Shown piece by piece: positions 17,072 to 27,064 of a stretch of 64,000 nt of DNA. Source of the DNA: Lysobacter arvi (GTDB taxonomy: Bacteria; Pseudomonadota; Gammaproteobacteria; Xanthomonadales; Xanthomonadaceae); the NCBI GenBank assembly GCA_031216755.1, contig JARUHG010000002.1, positions 248,001 through 312,000 of the forward strand, given 5' to 3'. The translations under genes were made by a program, and so were the position numbers. Within the stretch, counting starts at the first letter, position 1; each line of letters opens with the position of its first letter. Below the pieces are notes generated by a model. That model was not told where the DNA came from, ran no database searches, and saw only the letters and a list, made by a program, of their open reading frames with translations.

Positions 17072-19033
17072 CTACTTCGCGTATTTGCCGCCGCAGCCCG
17101 AATCCTCGCCTGGCCCCAGTTCGAGCGTCGCCAGCAACGCCGCGGGTGGCGTGATCGTGCCGAGCGTGAGCGCGATGGCGCCGCGCAAGCCGACCGCAGC
17201 CAGGTCCGGACGCACGCCGGGCTTCTTGAACGTGCCGTCCACGCGCAGCGGCGTGCGGAAGGCGAGCAGGCTGCGATCCTTCGGGCGCGGGCGGATGGTG
17301 AGGTCGAGCTTCTCCTCGCGCAGGCTCACCGTGCCCGAGCCGACGAGGATCGTGTCGGTCGTGTCGAAGGCGAGCGAGCGCGTGGTCATCAGGCCATCGT
17401 CCACGCCGAAGTCCGCGAACGCGCAGCGCACGGGGATCTGCTTGTCGCCGCCGAGCTTGAACTTGATGATCTCGGCCAGGTCGATGCCGGCCATCTCCAT
17501 CAGCAGGTTGCTGATGCGCCCCTGGCCCATGCCGACGGCGATGTTGCCGTCGCTGCTGCCGAGCATCGCGGCGATGGAGTTGCCGGTGCCTTCGATGCCG
17601 ACCTGGCCGCTGATCTTGCCGATCGCGTTCTGCGTCAGTTCCACTTTCGGAAGCAGCTTGCCCAGGTTGAGGCCAGCCAGCTGCGCGTCGGCGCGCGTGC
17701 GGATGGTGTCGGTGCGCGCGTCCATGCGGATGCGCGAACGGATGTCGCCTTCGGCCACGCCGAAGTTGAGCGGGTCCAGCTTCAGCAGTCCGCCTTCGAG
17801 CAGCAGGTGCGCATCCATGTCGTCCAGCGGCAGGCTCGGCGCGTTGATGCGCGTCGCGCGCAGTCGCACGTCGGCGTCCATCGCGCGCAGCTTGGTCAGG
17901 TCGTATGGCGTCTGCGGCAGCACGCGTGCGCTGGCGTCCTCGCGTGCGGCGTCGGCGTCCTGCTCGGCGTTCGCGGTTTCGCCGCGCCCCGTCTGTGGCG
18001 TGCCGCCGACGAAACCGGCCAGGTCGTCGAAATCGAGACGGCGCGAGGTCAGGTTCGCGCGCAGGTACGGACGCTCGCCCGACGTGTCCACGCTCGCGTC
18101 GCCGTGCATGTCGCTGTCGCCGATGCGGCCATCGAACCTGCGGTAATGCCAGACCTCTCCTTCGCGGCTGAAGCGGCCGTCGAGCGAGTAGGGCGGGGTA
18201 TGCGGAATCGCCAGGCCGAGCAGGGGATACAGATCGCCCAGATCGCGTCCGGACAGCTTCATCTGCAGGTCGAAGCCGCGCAATCGCAGCGGATCGAGCA
18301 ACGTGCCGCGCGCATGCGCGTGGGTGGCGCCGGCAGAGGCGCGCACGTTCACGCGGTACGGCACCTCGCGATCGCGCAACAGCAACGGCGATGCCGCCGA
18401 GCCCTGCAGCACGAACTTGTTGTTCTCCCACAACCCGCCGCCCACCACCGAAACCGGCGCGGACGCATCGCGCGAGGCCGTCTTCTGGCTGCTGACGCCG
18501 ACGCGGATATCGGTGCGCCGGGGCGCGTCAAGGAACTGGACGAAGCCGCGCTGGATGTCGACACGGCGGAACTGGACGTTCGTCTCGCTGCCCTTTTCGC
18601 CGAACACCCAGTTGCCGTCGCCGCCCTTCGGATGCGTCTCCAGCAACAGCCGCGGATTATCCAGGCGGATCAGCGGCAACAGCACCTGCCGGCGAAGCAG
18701 CGGCCGCAACGCAATGCCGATCTCGGCGCGATCGGCGGTGGCCATCTGCGGCGCACGCGACCATTCGGCGTTGCCGAAGCTCAGCTTTTCGGCCGAGATC
18801 ACCGGCGTCCAGCCCAGGTCCACGTCGAGGTTGCCGCCGATGTGGAATTCGCGACCGGTGCGCGCTTTCACCTGTCGCTCGATCGGGCCCTTGAACCAGT
18901 TCCAGTCCCAGATCGCGATGAGGATGGCGAGCAGGACGGCGACGATCGCCAACGCGGTCATCACCGGATGGCGGTGCGGCCACGCGCGTCCGCTGCCCTC
19001 GTGCGCCGTTGCCTGCGTGCCGCGCCAGCGCAT
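17072..19033 (-). CDS. AsmA family envelope protein
   Basis: A 653-residue protein with one N-terminal membrane helix (about 25-44, MTALAIVAVLLAILIAIW) followed directly by the AsmA signature (PIERQVKARTGREFHIGGNLDV and a DLGWTP turn). The long periplasmic repeat-rich body ends in a C-terminal AsmA_2-like region. AsmA-like proteins are bridge-type lipid carriers or regulators of outer-membrane biogenesis; this one is of medium length. The last residues (GPGEDSGCGGKYAK) include a cysteine motif often seen at the end of this subgroup. The start codon fits a short cytoplasmic tail. It is tail-to-tail with the CBS gene. Confidence 0.9.
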   Translation of the reverse strand: MRWRGTQATAHEGSGRAWPHRHPVMTALAIVAVLLAILIAIWDWNWFKGPIERQVKARTGREFHIGGNLDVDLGWTPVISAEKLSFGNAEWSRAPQMATADRAEIGIALRPLLRRQVLLPLIRLDNPRLLLETHPKGGDGNWVFGEKGSETNVQFRRVDIQRGFVQFLDAPRRTDIRVGVSSQKTASRDASAPVSVVGGGLWENNKFVLQGSAASPLLLRDREVPYRVNVRASAGATHAHARGTLLDPLRLRGFDLQMKLSGRDLGDLYPLLGLAIPHTPPYSLDGRFSREGEVWHYRRFDGRIGDSDMHGDASVDTSGERPYLRANLTSRRLDFDDLAGFVGGTPQTGRGETANAEQDADAAREDASARVLPQTPYDLTKLRAMDADVRLRATRINAPSLPLDDMDAHLLLEGGLLKLDPLNFGVAEGDIRSRIRMDARTDTIRTRADAQLAGLNLGKLLPKVELTQNAIGKISGQVGIEGTGNSIAAMLGSSDGNIAVGMGQGRISNLLMEMAGIDLAEIIKFKLGGDKQIPVRCAFADFGVDDGLMTTRSLAFDTTDTILVGSGTVSLREEKLDLTIRPRPKDRSLLAFRTPLRVDGTFKKPGVRPDLAAVGLRGAIALTLGTITPPAALLATLELGPGEDSGCGGKYAK

Positions 19034-19174
19034 GCGTCACGCACGCACGCGCGAGCGCACGTGAAGCCTGGGGATGAACGGGAGGCGCGATCGGTTCACT
19101 GCAGCGTTCCGCAAGGGTCGTCGACACCTTCGGCGGCACGCGGTCAAGCGAGAGTGAACGTGGTTTCGTGCAGT

Positions 19175-19927
19175 TCAGCTCGGAAGCAGGCTGCCCGGGG
19201 TGACCACCTGCGCCATCACGGCGACGTAATGGCACACGCTGCCGGCGACCACGAACAGGTGCCAGATCGCGTGTGAATACGGCAGGGACGGGCGGTGATA
19301 GAACACCGTGCCGAGCGTGTAGAACAGGCCGCCAGCGAACAGCCATCCGGTCGTCCATGCATCCAGCGCACCCAGCAGCGGTTCGATCGCGACGATGACG
19401 AGCCAGCCCATCGCGATGTAGATGCCGGTCGACAGCAGCTTGAACCGGCCGGTGAAGAACAGCTTGAAGATCACGCCCGCCACCGCCAGCGTCCAGATCG
19501 CCGCGAACAGCCCCCAGCCCCACGGCCCGCGCAGGCCGATCAGCGTGAAGGGCGTGTACGTGCCGGCGATCAGCAGGTAGATCGCGCAGTGGTCGACCAC
19601 CTTCAGCCGCGCCTTCGCGACCGGGTGTTGGATCGCGTGGTACAGCGTGGAGGCCAGATAAAGCGCCAGCAGGCAGATGCCGAAGACGATCGCGCTGCCC
19701 AGCTGCCAGCCATCGCCGAACAGTGCGGCGAGCGTGATCAGGACCGCGCCGCCGGCGAGCGCGGCCGTCGCACCCAGGCCGTGCGTCAGCGCGTTGAAGA
19801 ACTCCTCCCGGATCGAATGCGCGGGAGGCGGAGTGGCCTCGCCCGAAGGGCGCCGTTCCCGCGCGGGCGACCGCGTGGAAGGCGCGATGGGCTTGTGGCC
19901 GTCGTGGACGGTGCGTGCGGGGGGCAT
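19175..19927 (-). CDS. Hemolysin III / PAQR family membrane protein
   Basis: A 250-residue integral membrane protein with seven predicted helices after a ~38-residue basic, proline-rich N-terminus. Family motifs are present: EEFFNALTHGLG at the first helix, STLYHAI, DHCAIYLLIAGTYTP and the C-terminal HAIWHLFVVAGSVCHY. The histidines match the zinc site of the PAQR/hemolysin III fold. Bacterial members such as TrhA are linked to membrane fatty-acid homeostasis; hemolytic activity should not be assumed. The N-terminal extension is longer than usual, so the real start could be further in, but no better codon is evident. Confidence 0.92.
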   Translation of the reverse strand: MPPARTVHDGHKPIAPSTRSPARERRPSGEATPPPAHSIREEFFNALTHGLGATAALAGGAVLITLAALFGDGWQLGSAIVFGICLLALYLASTLYHAIQHPVAKARLKVVDHCAIYLLIAGTYTPFTLIGLRGPWGWGLFAAIWTLAVAGVIFKLFFTGRFKLLSTGIYIAMGWLVIVAIEPLLGALDAWTTGWLFAGGLFYTLGTVFYHRPSLPYSHAIWHLFVVAGSVCHYVAVMAQVVTPGSLLPS

Positions 19928-20085
19928 GGTGGGAGCATCCTAGCGCAGGCTGGAGTAAATGCTCTGACACGAATCAACCCGATGCCCGGGGCTGTGACGC
20001 CTGCCGCAGGCACGGTTCCGGGACACGCCGCCGCGCGGGGTGCGTCGCTCTATGATGGCCGGCAACCCAACCGCCTCGGGCGCCG

Positions 20086-20709
20086 ATGATCATCTCGCAC
20101 CAGCACCGCTTCGTCTTCGCCGCCATTCCCAAGACCGGCACGCATTCGGTGCGCCAGGCCTTGCGCGAACACCTGAGTGCGGACGATCTCGAGCAGGTCG
20201 GGCTGTTCGTCAACAAGCGGTTTCCGTACGAGGAACTGGCCGCGATCAAGCACGGCCACATCTCGCTGCAGCAGATCCGCCCGTTCCTCGGCGAGGACGC
20301 CTTCGCGTCGTACTTCAAGTTCGCCTTCGTGCGGAACCCCTTCGATCGCTTCATTTCGTACTGCGCGTTCATGACGCGCGCCGATGGCGCGTTCCTGAAG
20401 AATCCGAAACAGGTGATGCGTTACGTGCTGCACGAAGCGCGACCGATGCAGCACGTGCTGTTCCAGCCGCAGCACACCTTCGTGACCGATGCCGACGGCA
20501 CGCTGCTGGCCGATCACGTCGGGCGCGTGGAAGACATGCAGGGGTCGTACGATCGCATCTGCGAGCGCCTGAACCTTCCCGGCGCCACGCTCGGGCAGGT
20601 CAACAGTTCGCGCCGCGGCAGCTACCGCGACTACTACGACGACGCGCTCATCGAGGACGTCGCGCAGTTGTACCGGCGCGACCTGGAACTGTTCGGCTAC
20701 GGATTCTGA
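20086..20709 (+). CDS. Sulfotransferase family 2 protein
   Basis: A 207-residue cytosolic protein with both PAPS-binding signatures. The 5'-phosphosulfate loop is near the N-terminus (FAAIPKTGTHSVRQAL). The 3'-phosphate motif is in the middle (FAFVRNPFDRFISYC). This matches the carbohydrate-type sulfotransferase family (Sulfotransfer_2), which moves sulfate from PAPS to a sugar or small-molecule hydroxyl. The acceptor is unknown and no PAPS synthesis genes lie nearby. The next gene, an Asp/Asn hydroxylase-like protein, starts two bases after this stop, so the two are surely one operon and may act on the same substrate. Confidence 0.88.
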   Translation: MIISHQHRFVFAAIPKTGTHSVRQALREHLSADDLEQVGLFVNKRFPYEELAAIKHGHISLQQIRPFLGEDAFASYFKFAFVRNPFDRFISYCAFMTRADGAFLKNPKQVMRYVLHEARPMQHVLFQPQHTFVTDADGTLLADHVGRVEDMQGSYDRICERLNLPGATLGQVNSSRRGSYRDYYDDALIEDVAQLYRRDLELFGYGF

Positions 20710-20711
20710 CC

Positions 20712-21356
20712 ATGACGCATCCCGTCTCCCCGCCCGCAGCGTTCACGCCCGACGACATCCGGCCCAACCCGCGCAAGACGACGTCGGTGCGCCGGCTGGG
20801 CCAGGTCGACATCGCGCGTCTGCGCGAGGCGGTATTGGCGATTCCCGATGCCACGTGGGACGCGGAGAACGCCGACAAGCCGAACCGCTTCGAAGCGCTC
20901 GACCGCACGCGCCACATCGTGTTCCGCTTCGTCAGCGACTTCCAGGATTGGCGCAGGCATTACGAACGTCCCCTGTGGGCGTCGTGGCGCGATCTGCTGG
21001 AGCCCGTGCTCGCGCAGGCCGTGGCGCCCTACGGCTATGCGAACGCGCAGTTTCCGCGCGTGATGCTCGCGCGCATGGCGCCCGGCGGCGTCATCAAGCC
21101 GCACCGCGACGCGAATCCCGCGGCGAAGTGGCCGCACAAGATCCACGTTCCGCTGCTGACCAACGATCGCGTGGTGTTCTTCGTCGACGGCATCGGCTAC
21201 CACTTCGCCGAAGGCGAGGCGGTGGAAGTGAGCAACATGGCCGTGCACGCCGTGGAGAACAACGGCGACACCGATCGCATCCACCTCATCTTCGAATACT
21301 TCGACGCCGACCAGCCGGTGCCGGCGTGGGTGGGAAAGCTGCCTGCGCGGAAGTAG
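20712..21356 (+). CDS. Aspartyl/asparaginyl beta-hydroxylase family oxygenase
   Basis: A 214-residue protein with the AspH-type 2OG-Fe(II) core. The first iron-binding segment is KPHRDANPAAKWPHKIHVPL, followed by VFFVDGIGYHFAEGEAVEVSN. The distal histidine segment is MAVHAVENNGDTDRIHLIFEYF, whose arginine would bind 2-oxoglutarate. ATG 20712 is two bases after the sulfotransferase stop; the longer open frame upstream is a shadow of that gene. Known relatives hydroxylate Asp/Asn in proteins or amino acids in natural products. The target here is unknown. Tight coupling to a sulfotransferase is the main clue to its role. Confidence 0.9.
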   Translation: MTHPVSPPAAFTPDDIRPNPRKTTSVRRLGQVDIARLREAVLAIPDATWDAENADKPNRFEALDRTRHIVFRFVSDFQDWRRHYERPLWASWRDLLEPVLAQAVAPYGYANAQFPRVMLARMAPGGVIKPHRDANPAAKWPHKIHVPLLTNDRVVFFVDGIGYHFAEGEAVEVSNMAVHAVENNGDTDRIHLIFEYFDADQPVPAWVGKLPARK

Positions 21357-21365
21357 CGCCGGGTC

Positions 21366-21646
21366 TCAGCCGGACACGTAGAAGAAGGCGAGCGCGGCGA
21401 TCTGCAACAGCACGATCGCCATCATCGCGCGGCGGAACGACGCCTTTGCCGTCTTGTGCCGGAGCAGGCCCATCGCCAGCAATGCGCCCGGCGAACCGCC
21501 GAGCAGCGCGAGCGTGAGCAGCGTGCGTTCCGGCACGCGCCGGCGCCGACCGCCGCCGGCGATGGCCTTGTCGTAGGCGTACACGAGGACGGTGACGACG
21601 TTGAGCGCCAGCCACGCGCCCAGCCACACCACCGCTACGGGCGACA

Positions 21647-21647
<1 letters not shown>
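21366..21647 (-). CDS. DUF1294 small membrane protein
   Basis: A 93-residue protein with three hydrophobic segments (about 4-24, 42-60 and 72-91). It has the DUF1294 signature around AYDKAIAGGGRRRRVPERTLLTLALLGGSPGALLAMGLLRHKT, with the conserved YDK, R-x-PE, GG-x-PGA and HKT positions. Function is unknown. Its ATG overlaps the prfC stop (TGATG), so the two are translationally coupled. The stop comes ten bases from the hydroxylase stop on the other strand. Confidence 0.88.
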
Positions 21648-23251
<1,604 letters not shown>

Positions 23252-23519
23252 GGCAACGGCGGGCGCGGACGGGCCGGACGGCGGTCCGCGGGTCGGGTAG
23301 TCGGGAAGGGCGGGAATTATACGCGTCCGGCCCGGGACGGCCTTCGGCCGGGCAAACCGGGTCGGTGGGCGGGGAGCCGCGCGACCTCACTCGGCCCCGG
23401 ACCGAAAGTGTGCGCCACCTCCCAATTCAGAAGATCCCTGTTCAGCACTTCCTAAAGCCCGGCCTTTGCGGGCCGCTACCCGTCATGGATATTCGCATTC
23501 CGTAATTCCGGGGGTTGCA

Positions 23520-24599
23520 GTGCGCATCGTGATCGTGGGTGAGGACGCCGGCCGCGCCGGGGAATTCGAGGAGTCGCTGAGCTATTTCGACCTGGGGTGG
23601 GACGTGCACTGGCTTCCGGAGGCCGATGCGGCGCTGTCGCTCACCGAAGTGGATGTCGTCCTGTGCGGCCTGCGCGTCGGCGCCGTGCCCGGTCCGGCCT
23701 TGCTGGCCCAGATGTCGAGCCTGCACCCGCAGGCGGTGCGCATCCTGCTGCTCGACCCGGGCGAGGACAGCGGCAGCCTGCAGGGGCTGGACTGCGCGCA
23801 CCGGTTGCTGTCGCGCCCGCTGGATGCCGGCGAGCTGATCGAGGCCGTCGACAGCGTCGCGGAATTGCGCAACGTGCTGGGCAGCGAGGAACTGAAGCAG
23901 GCGGTCGGCCGGGTCGGCTCGCTGCCGCCGCCGCCGCGCCTGTACCTGGAGCTTTCGCGTCTGCTGCGCGATCCGGAGGCGAGCAACGCCGCCATCGCGC
24001 AGATGCTGTCGCAGGACCCGGCCATCGTCGCCAAGGTGTTGCGCCTGTGCAATTCGGCGTACTTCTCCGGCGGTCGCGAGATCACCGACATCCGCGCCGC
24101 GGTCACCCGCCTGGGCCACCAGCAGCTGCTGCGCCTGGTGCTGGCGAGCGAGGCCTTCGGCCCGACGCAGCTGGCCGGAAAGGAGCGCGAGGCCATCCAG
24201 GACCGTGCCTTGCGCACGTCGCGCCTGGCGCGTCGCCTGCTCGCCGGTCCGAGCGCCGAACTCGCCGCGACGGCGGGCCTGCTGGCGGAAGTCGGCAAGC
24301 TGCTGCCGGGCGTGTCCGACGGTTCGGAGGGCTCGACCGGCCCGCATTACGCCGAAGCCGGCGCGTACCTGCTCGGCCTGTGGGGCCTGCCGATGCCGAT
24401 CGTCGAGGGCGTTGCCTTCCAGCACCGCCCCGGTCGCCTGAAGGCCAGCGGCTTCTGGGTTGCCGGTGCCGTGCACGTGGCGTCGTCGCTGGTCGCCGGC
24501 GCGCCGCTGGACGAGGGCTACCTGCGCAGCGTCAACGTGCTCGACCGGCTGCCGCAGTGGCGCGACATGGTGGAGCCTTCGGCCGCGCAGGCGGCGTAA
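23520..24599 (+). CDS. HDOD domain protein with degenerate receiver domain
   Basis: A 359-residue protein. GTG 23520 is taken as start because GGGGG precedes it by about seven bases and the receiver-like fold begins at once. The N-terminal ~115 residues look like a response-regulator receiver. However, the phospho-acceptor Asp is replaced (VVLCGLRVG where LLDxxMP is expected) and the conserved Lys is Arg (LSRPLDAGEL), so it is probably a pseudo-receiver. The HDOD domain follows (about 125-330, with LSQDPAIVAKVLRLCNSAYF). HDOD proteins act as signalling scaffolds linked to c-di-GMP, motility and stress in Xanthomonadaceae. It is monocistronic, with a terminator downstream. Confidence 0.88.
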   Translation: MRIVIVGEDAGRAGEFEESLSYFDLGWDVHWLPEADAALSLTEVDVVLCGLRVGAVPGPALLAQMSSLHPQAVRILLLDPGEDSGSLQGLDCAHRLLSRPLDAGELIEAVDSVAELRNVLGSEELKQAVGRVGSLPPPPRLYLELSRLLRDPEASNAAIAQMLSQDPAIVAKVLRLCNSAYFSGGREITDIRAAVTRLGHQQLLRLVLASEAFGPTQLAGKEREAIQDRALRTSRLARRLLAGPSAELAATAGLLAEVGKLLPGVSDGSEGSTGPHYAEAGAYLLGLWGLPMPIVEGVAFQHRPGRLKASGFWVAGAVHVASSLVAGAPLDEGYLRSVNVLDRLPQWRDMVEPSAAQAA

Positions 24600-24624
24600 C
24601 GATCCATCCGTTCCTGCCGTGCGG

Positions 24625-24656
24625 AAGGGCGCGTCGACGACGCGCCCTTTTCGTTA
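24625..24656 (+). terminator. Terminator of the HDOD gene
   Basis: An 11-bp perfect stem (AAGGGCGCGTC/GACGCGCCCTT) with a 3-nt loop followed by TTTTCGTT, 25 bp after the stop. Confidence 0.92.
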
Positions 24657-24701
24657 TGCGCGGCGGCGGCGCGCGAACCGGTGGTTCGCACGCGCGCGGT
24701 C

Positions 24702-25631
24702 TCAGCCTCCGGAAATCCGCAGCGGCCCCTGCGGACCGGTCATGCGGAACGGAATCGACTCCAGGCGCATGCCGCGATTGACCTGCACGGCGAAATGCAG
24801 GTGCGGGCCGGTGGTGAAACCGGTGTTGCCGGACAGCCCGATCTGCTGCCCCGCGCGCACGCGCTGGCCGACGCGCACCAGCGCGCCTTCGGACTTGAGG
24901 TGCGCGTAGAGCGACATCGTGCCGTCCTCGTGCAGGATGCGCACGAAGTTCGCGCGGCCGCCGTAACGCTCCAGGTTGAGCCCGGCCTTGTCGAAATCCG
25001 ATTCGACCTGCATCACCACGCCGTCGCGCGCGGCCAGCACCGGCGTGCCGATGTCTGCGGCGAAATCCACCGCGTAACGGTTCTGCTCGTCGCGATGGCT
25101 GAAATGCCCGCCGTAGCCCTGGTCGATGCGGAACTGCGCCTGCTGCAGCGGCAGGCGGTATTCGACGTCGCGCGGCCGGGCGGAAGGATCGCCCGGCAGG
25201 CTGTCCATCTGCAGTTCGAAATCGAAGCCGCGATCCGGATCGGCCGAACTGAGCACCGCGACCAGCGCGCTGCCGCGCGGGGCGATCGTCGCGCGTGCCG
25301 GCAGCACGGGGTTGCCGATGACGTTGTCGCTTCGGCTGAAGTCCAGCTGCACCTGCACCGGTCCGGAGAGCCGGTTGTCGGCGAAGGCGAGGAAGCGCTC
25401 GCCGTCGTTCTCGATGCGCAGCCGCGCGATCGCGCTGGGCTCGCCTTCGACCGGGATCACCTTGAGCGAATCGGTCACCTGCGACGGCGCGGCGTCGGGC
25501 ACGTGGTCGCCGTAATGCGTGATCCCCGCGCGGTCGGTCCAGCGGTAGATCTTCGCCGCGCCCGCGCCGAACGCCGTCAGCAGCGCGACGCCGCCGAGGA
25601 GCCAGACCGCATGGCGGGGCGCGCGGCTCAT
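24702..25631 (-). CDS. M23 family metallopeptidase with N-terminal DUF4124 domain
   Basis: A 309-residue exported or membrane-anchored protein. The start at 25631 opens a hydrophobic segment (about 9-24), and upstream codons overlap the preceding gene. A DUF4124 module follows (KIYRWTDRAGITHYGDHVP, about 26-45), then a beta-rich linker. The C-terminal M23 (LytM) domain has both zinc motifs, HFSHRDEQNRYAVDF and HLHFAV, so it should be catalytically competent. Such enzymes cut peptidoglycan cross-bridges in the periplasm. The gene starts four bases after the phytase-like lipoprotein gene stops, indicating an operon. Confidence 0.9.
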   Translation of the reverse strand: MSRAPRHAVWLLGGVALLTAFGAGAAKIYRWTDRAGITHYGDHVPDAAPSQVTDSLKVIPVEGEPSAIARLRIENDGERFLAFADNRLSGPVQVQLDFSRSDNVIGNPVLPARATIAPRGSALVAVLSSADPDRGFDFELQMDSLPGDPSARPRDVEYRLPLQQAQFRIDQGYGGHFSHRDEQNRYAVDFAADIGTPVLAARDGVVMQVESDFDKAGLNLERYGGRANFVRILHEDGTMSLYAHLKSEGALVRVGQRVRAGQQIGLSGNTGFTTGPHLHFAVQVNRGMRLESIPFRMTGPQGPLRISGG

Positions 25632-25635
25632 CGGC

Positions 25636-26748
25636 TCACTGCGCGCAGTCGGGCGAGAGTTGCAGCACGCGCGCGACCTCGGCGAGGTCGAAGGCGGATA
25701 CCGACTTGTCGTCGTGCACCGCGAACAGCGCGCCGCTCGGGAAGGCGAGCGTGGACGCCGCATGCAGCGCCACGCCGTCGGTGTGCGCGGTGGTTTCGCC
25801 TTCGAAACTGCCGCGCGGTTCGAGCGTGGTGCGATCGAACAGATGGAAGATCGTCAGCGGCGCGAGCTGGTCGACGGCGATCCAGTAGCCGCCGCCGCCG
25901 GCGCAGCTCCACAGCGCAACGCCCTCGGCTTCGGCGCCGAAGCTGTCCTGCGGCAGGCTGCGGCCCGTGTACTTCCCGCTGAAGCTGTACTCGCGCAAGG
26001 TCGACTCGTGGCGGCGATCCTCGTCGGCGATCAGCAGTCGGTCGTTGGCCGGATCGCCGGCGATCGACTCCACCATGCGCAGCGCGGCGTCGGTGGAGGT
26101 GTCGCCGAAGGAACCGGCGTAGGACGCGCGCAAGCGGCCGGCCTGGTCGAACTGCACGCGGTAGCGGCGCACGCGCTGGTCGAGCTCGGCCAGCGGCGGG
26201 ACTTCGTCGAACTTCCTGCCGTACATGAAACTGTCGGTGACGTAGATCTCCAGCTCGCCCGGTTCGGTTTCGGTGAGCCACAGGCCGTAGGGACTGCGCA
26301 GTTCCTTGGTGCCGAACATCCCCACCGGCGCGAAGTCCGGCAGCGACAGCACCTGCACGCGGTGGTTGTCGCGTTCGACGACGAACACGTAATCGCCGTA
26401 GACCGCGATGCCGTTGGGGCGATCGAACTGCCCGGGCCCGGTGCCTTCCTGACCGACCTCCCGCAGGCGCCGGCCGGTGTCGGCGTCGAACACCACCAGC
26501 CGGTGCGTCGACTTTGCGGTGGCGATGAGCCAGGTCGCGCCTTCCTCGCTGGTCCAGGTGGCGAGCGAATCCAGTTCGTCCTGCGCGCGCTCGTCCGAGA
26601 CGTAGCGCTCGAGCACGGTGCGCACGTCGGGCGCCGCGACGGCGCCGGGCGTGCCGGCCGGCTCGACTGGATGGGTGGTGGAACAGGCGGCGACCAGGGC
26701 CGCCAGCGCGATCGCGATGGCGGCGGGGGCGGAAAGGCGTGGGGTCAT
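25636..26748 (-). CDS. Phytase-like beta-propeller lipoprotein
   Basis: A 370-residue lipoprotein. ATG 26748 begins a lipoprotein signal peptide with lipobox LVAAC (Cys22); earlier in-frame codons lack a signal. The mature part has propeller-blade repeats (RPNGIAVYGDYVFVVERDN, SPYGLWLTETE, RLLIADEDRRHES). Its C-terminal half matches beta-propeller phytases: EGVALWSC, then HTDGVALHAASTLAFPSGALFAVHDD. It may release phosphate from phytate or a similar phosphoester, but catalytic residues were not aligned one by one. It heads an operon with the M23 peptidase and is divergent from the methionine operon. Confidence 0.7.
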   Translation of the reverse strand: MTPRLSAPAAIAIALAALVAACSTTHPVEPAGTPGAVAAPDVRTVLERYVSDERAQDELDSLATWTSEEGATWLIATAKSTHRLVVFDADTGRRLREVGQEGTGPGQFDRPNGIAVYGDYVFVVERDNHRVQVLSLPDFAPVGMFGTKELRSPYGLWLTETEPGELEIYVTDSFMYGRKFDEVPPLAELDQRVRRYRVQFDQAGRLRASYAGSFGDTSTDAALRMVESIAGDPANDRLLIADEDRRHESTLREYSFSGKYTGRSLPQDSFGAEAEGVALWSCAGGGGYWIAVDQLAPLTIFHLFDRTTLEPRGSFEGETTAHTDGVALHAASTLAFPSGALFAVHDDKSVSAFDLAEVARVLQLSPDCAQ

Positions 26749-26833
26749 GGAGCCGAAGTGTATTCGGGCCGACTTTGCCGGGGGAGTCGGGGACGTGACC
26801 GACATAATAAATCGCTATATGCGGATGAAGCGA

Positions 26834-26863
26834 TTGACAGCGTCCCGCGGGCGGGGGCAGACT
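26834..26863 (+). promoter_or_regulatory. Candidate promoter of the methionine operon
   Basis: A perfect -35 hexamer TTGACA (26834-26839) is followed after 18 bp by a weak -10 (CAGACT, 26858-26863). Transcription from here would begin close to the first base of the SAM aptamer at 26872, as expected for a riboswitch leader. The AT-rich stretch 26803-26820 could hold the opposing promoter for the phytase-like gene. Confidence 0.45.
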
Positions 26864-26871
26864 GCGGCCAT

Positions 26872-26990
26872 CCATCGAGACCGGCTGAGGGACAGGCCCT
26901 TTGAAGCCGGGGCAACCCAACCCAGCGCGCAAGCGCGGGCGAAGGTGCCAATTCCTGCGACGGGGCGCGTCAGCGCCGGTCGAAAGATGG
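26872..26990 (+). promoter_or_regulatory. SAM-I (S-box) riboswitch
   Basis: The S-box consensus is plain: GAGACCGGCTGAGGGACAGG, then GAAGCCGGGGCAACC, then AAGGTGCCAATTCCTGC and the closing GAAAGATGG. The P1 helix pairs CCATC (26872-26876) with GATGG (26986-26990). It binds S-adenosylmethionine and should turn the downstream genes off when SAM is plentiful. A short hairpin follows (GCGCCC/GGGCGT region, 26999-27015) without a U tract. The mechanism (termination or translation) is therefore unclear. The metX ribosome site AAGGA is at 27053-27057. Confidence 0.93.
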
Positions 26991-27064
26991 TTGCGATGCG
27001 CGCCCAATGGGCGTGCAGTGCGACTCGCAGGCTCGGTGGCCCTTACGTCTTCAAGGATGCCGCC

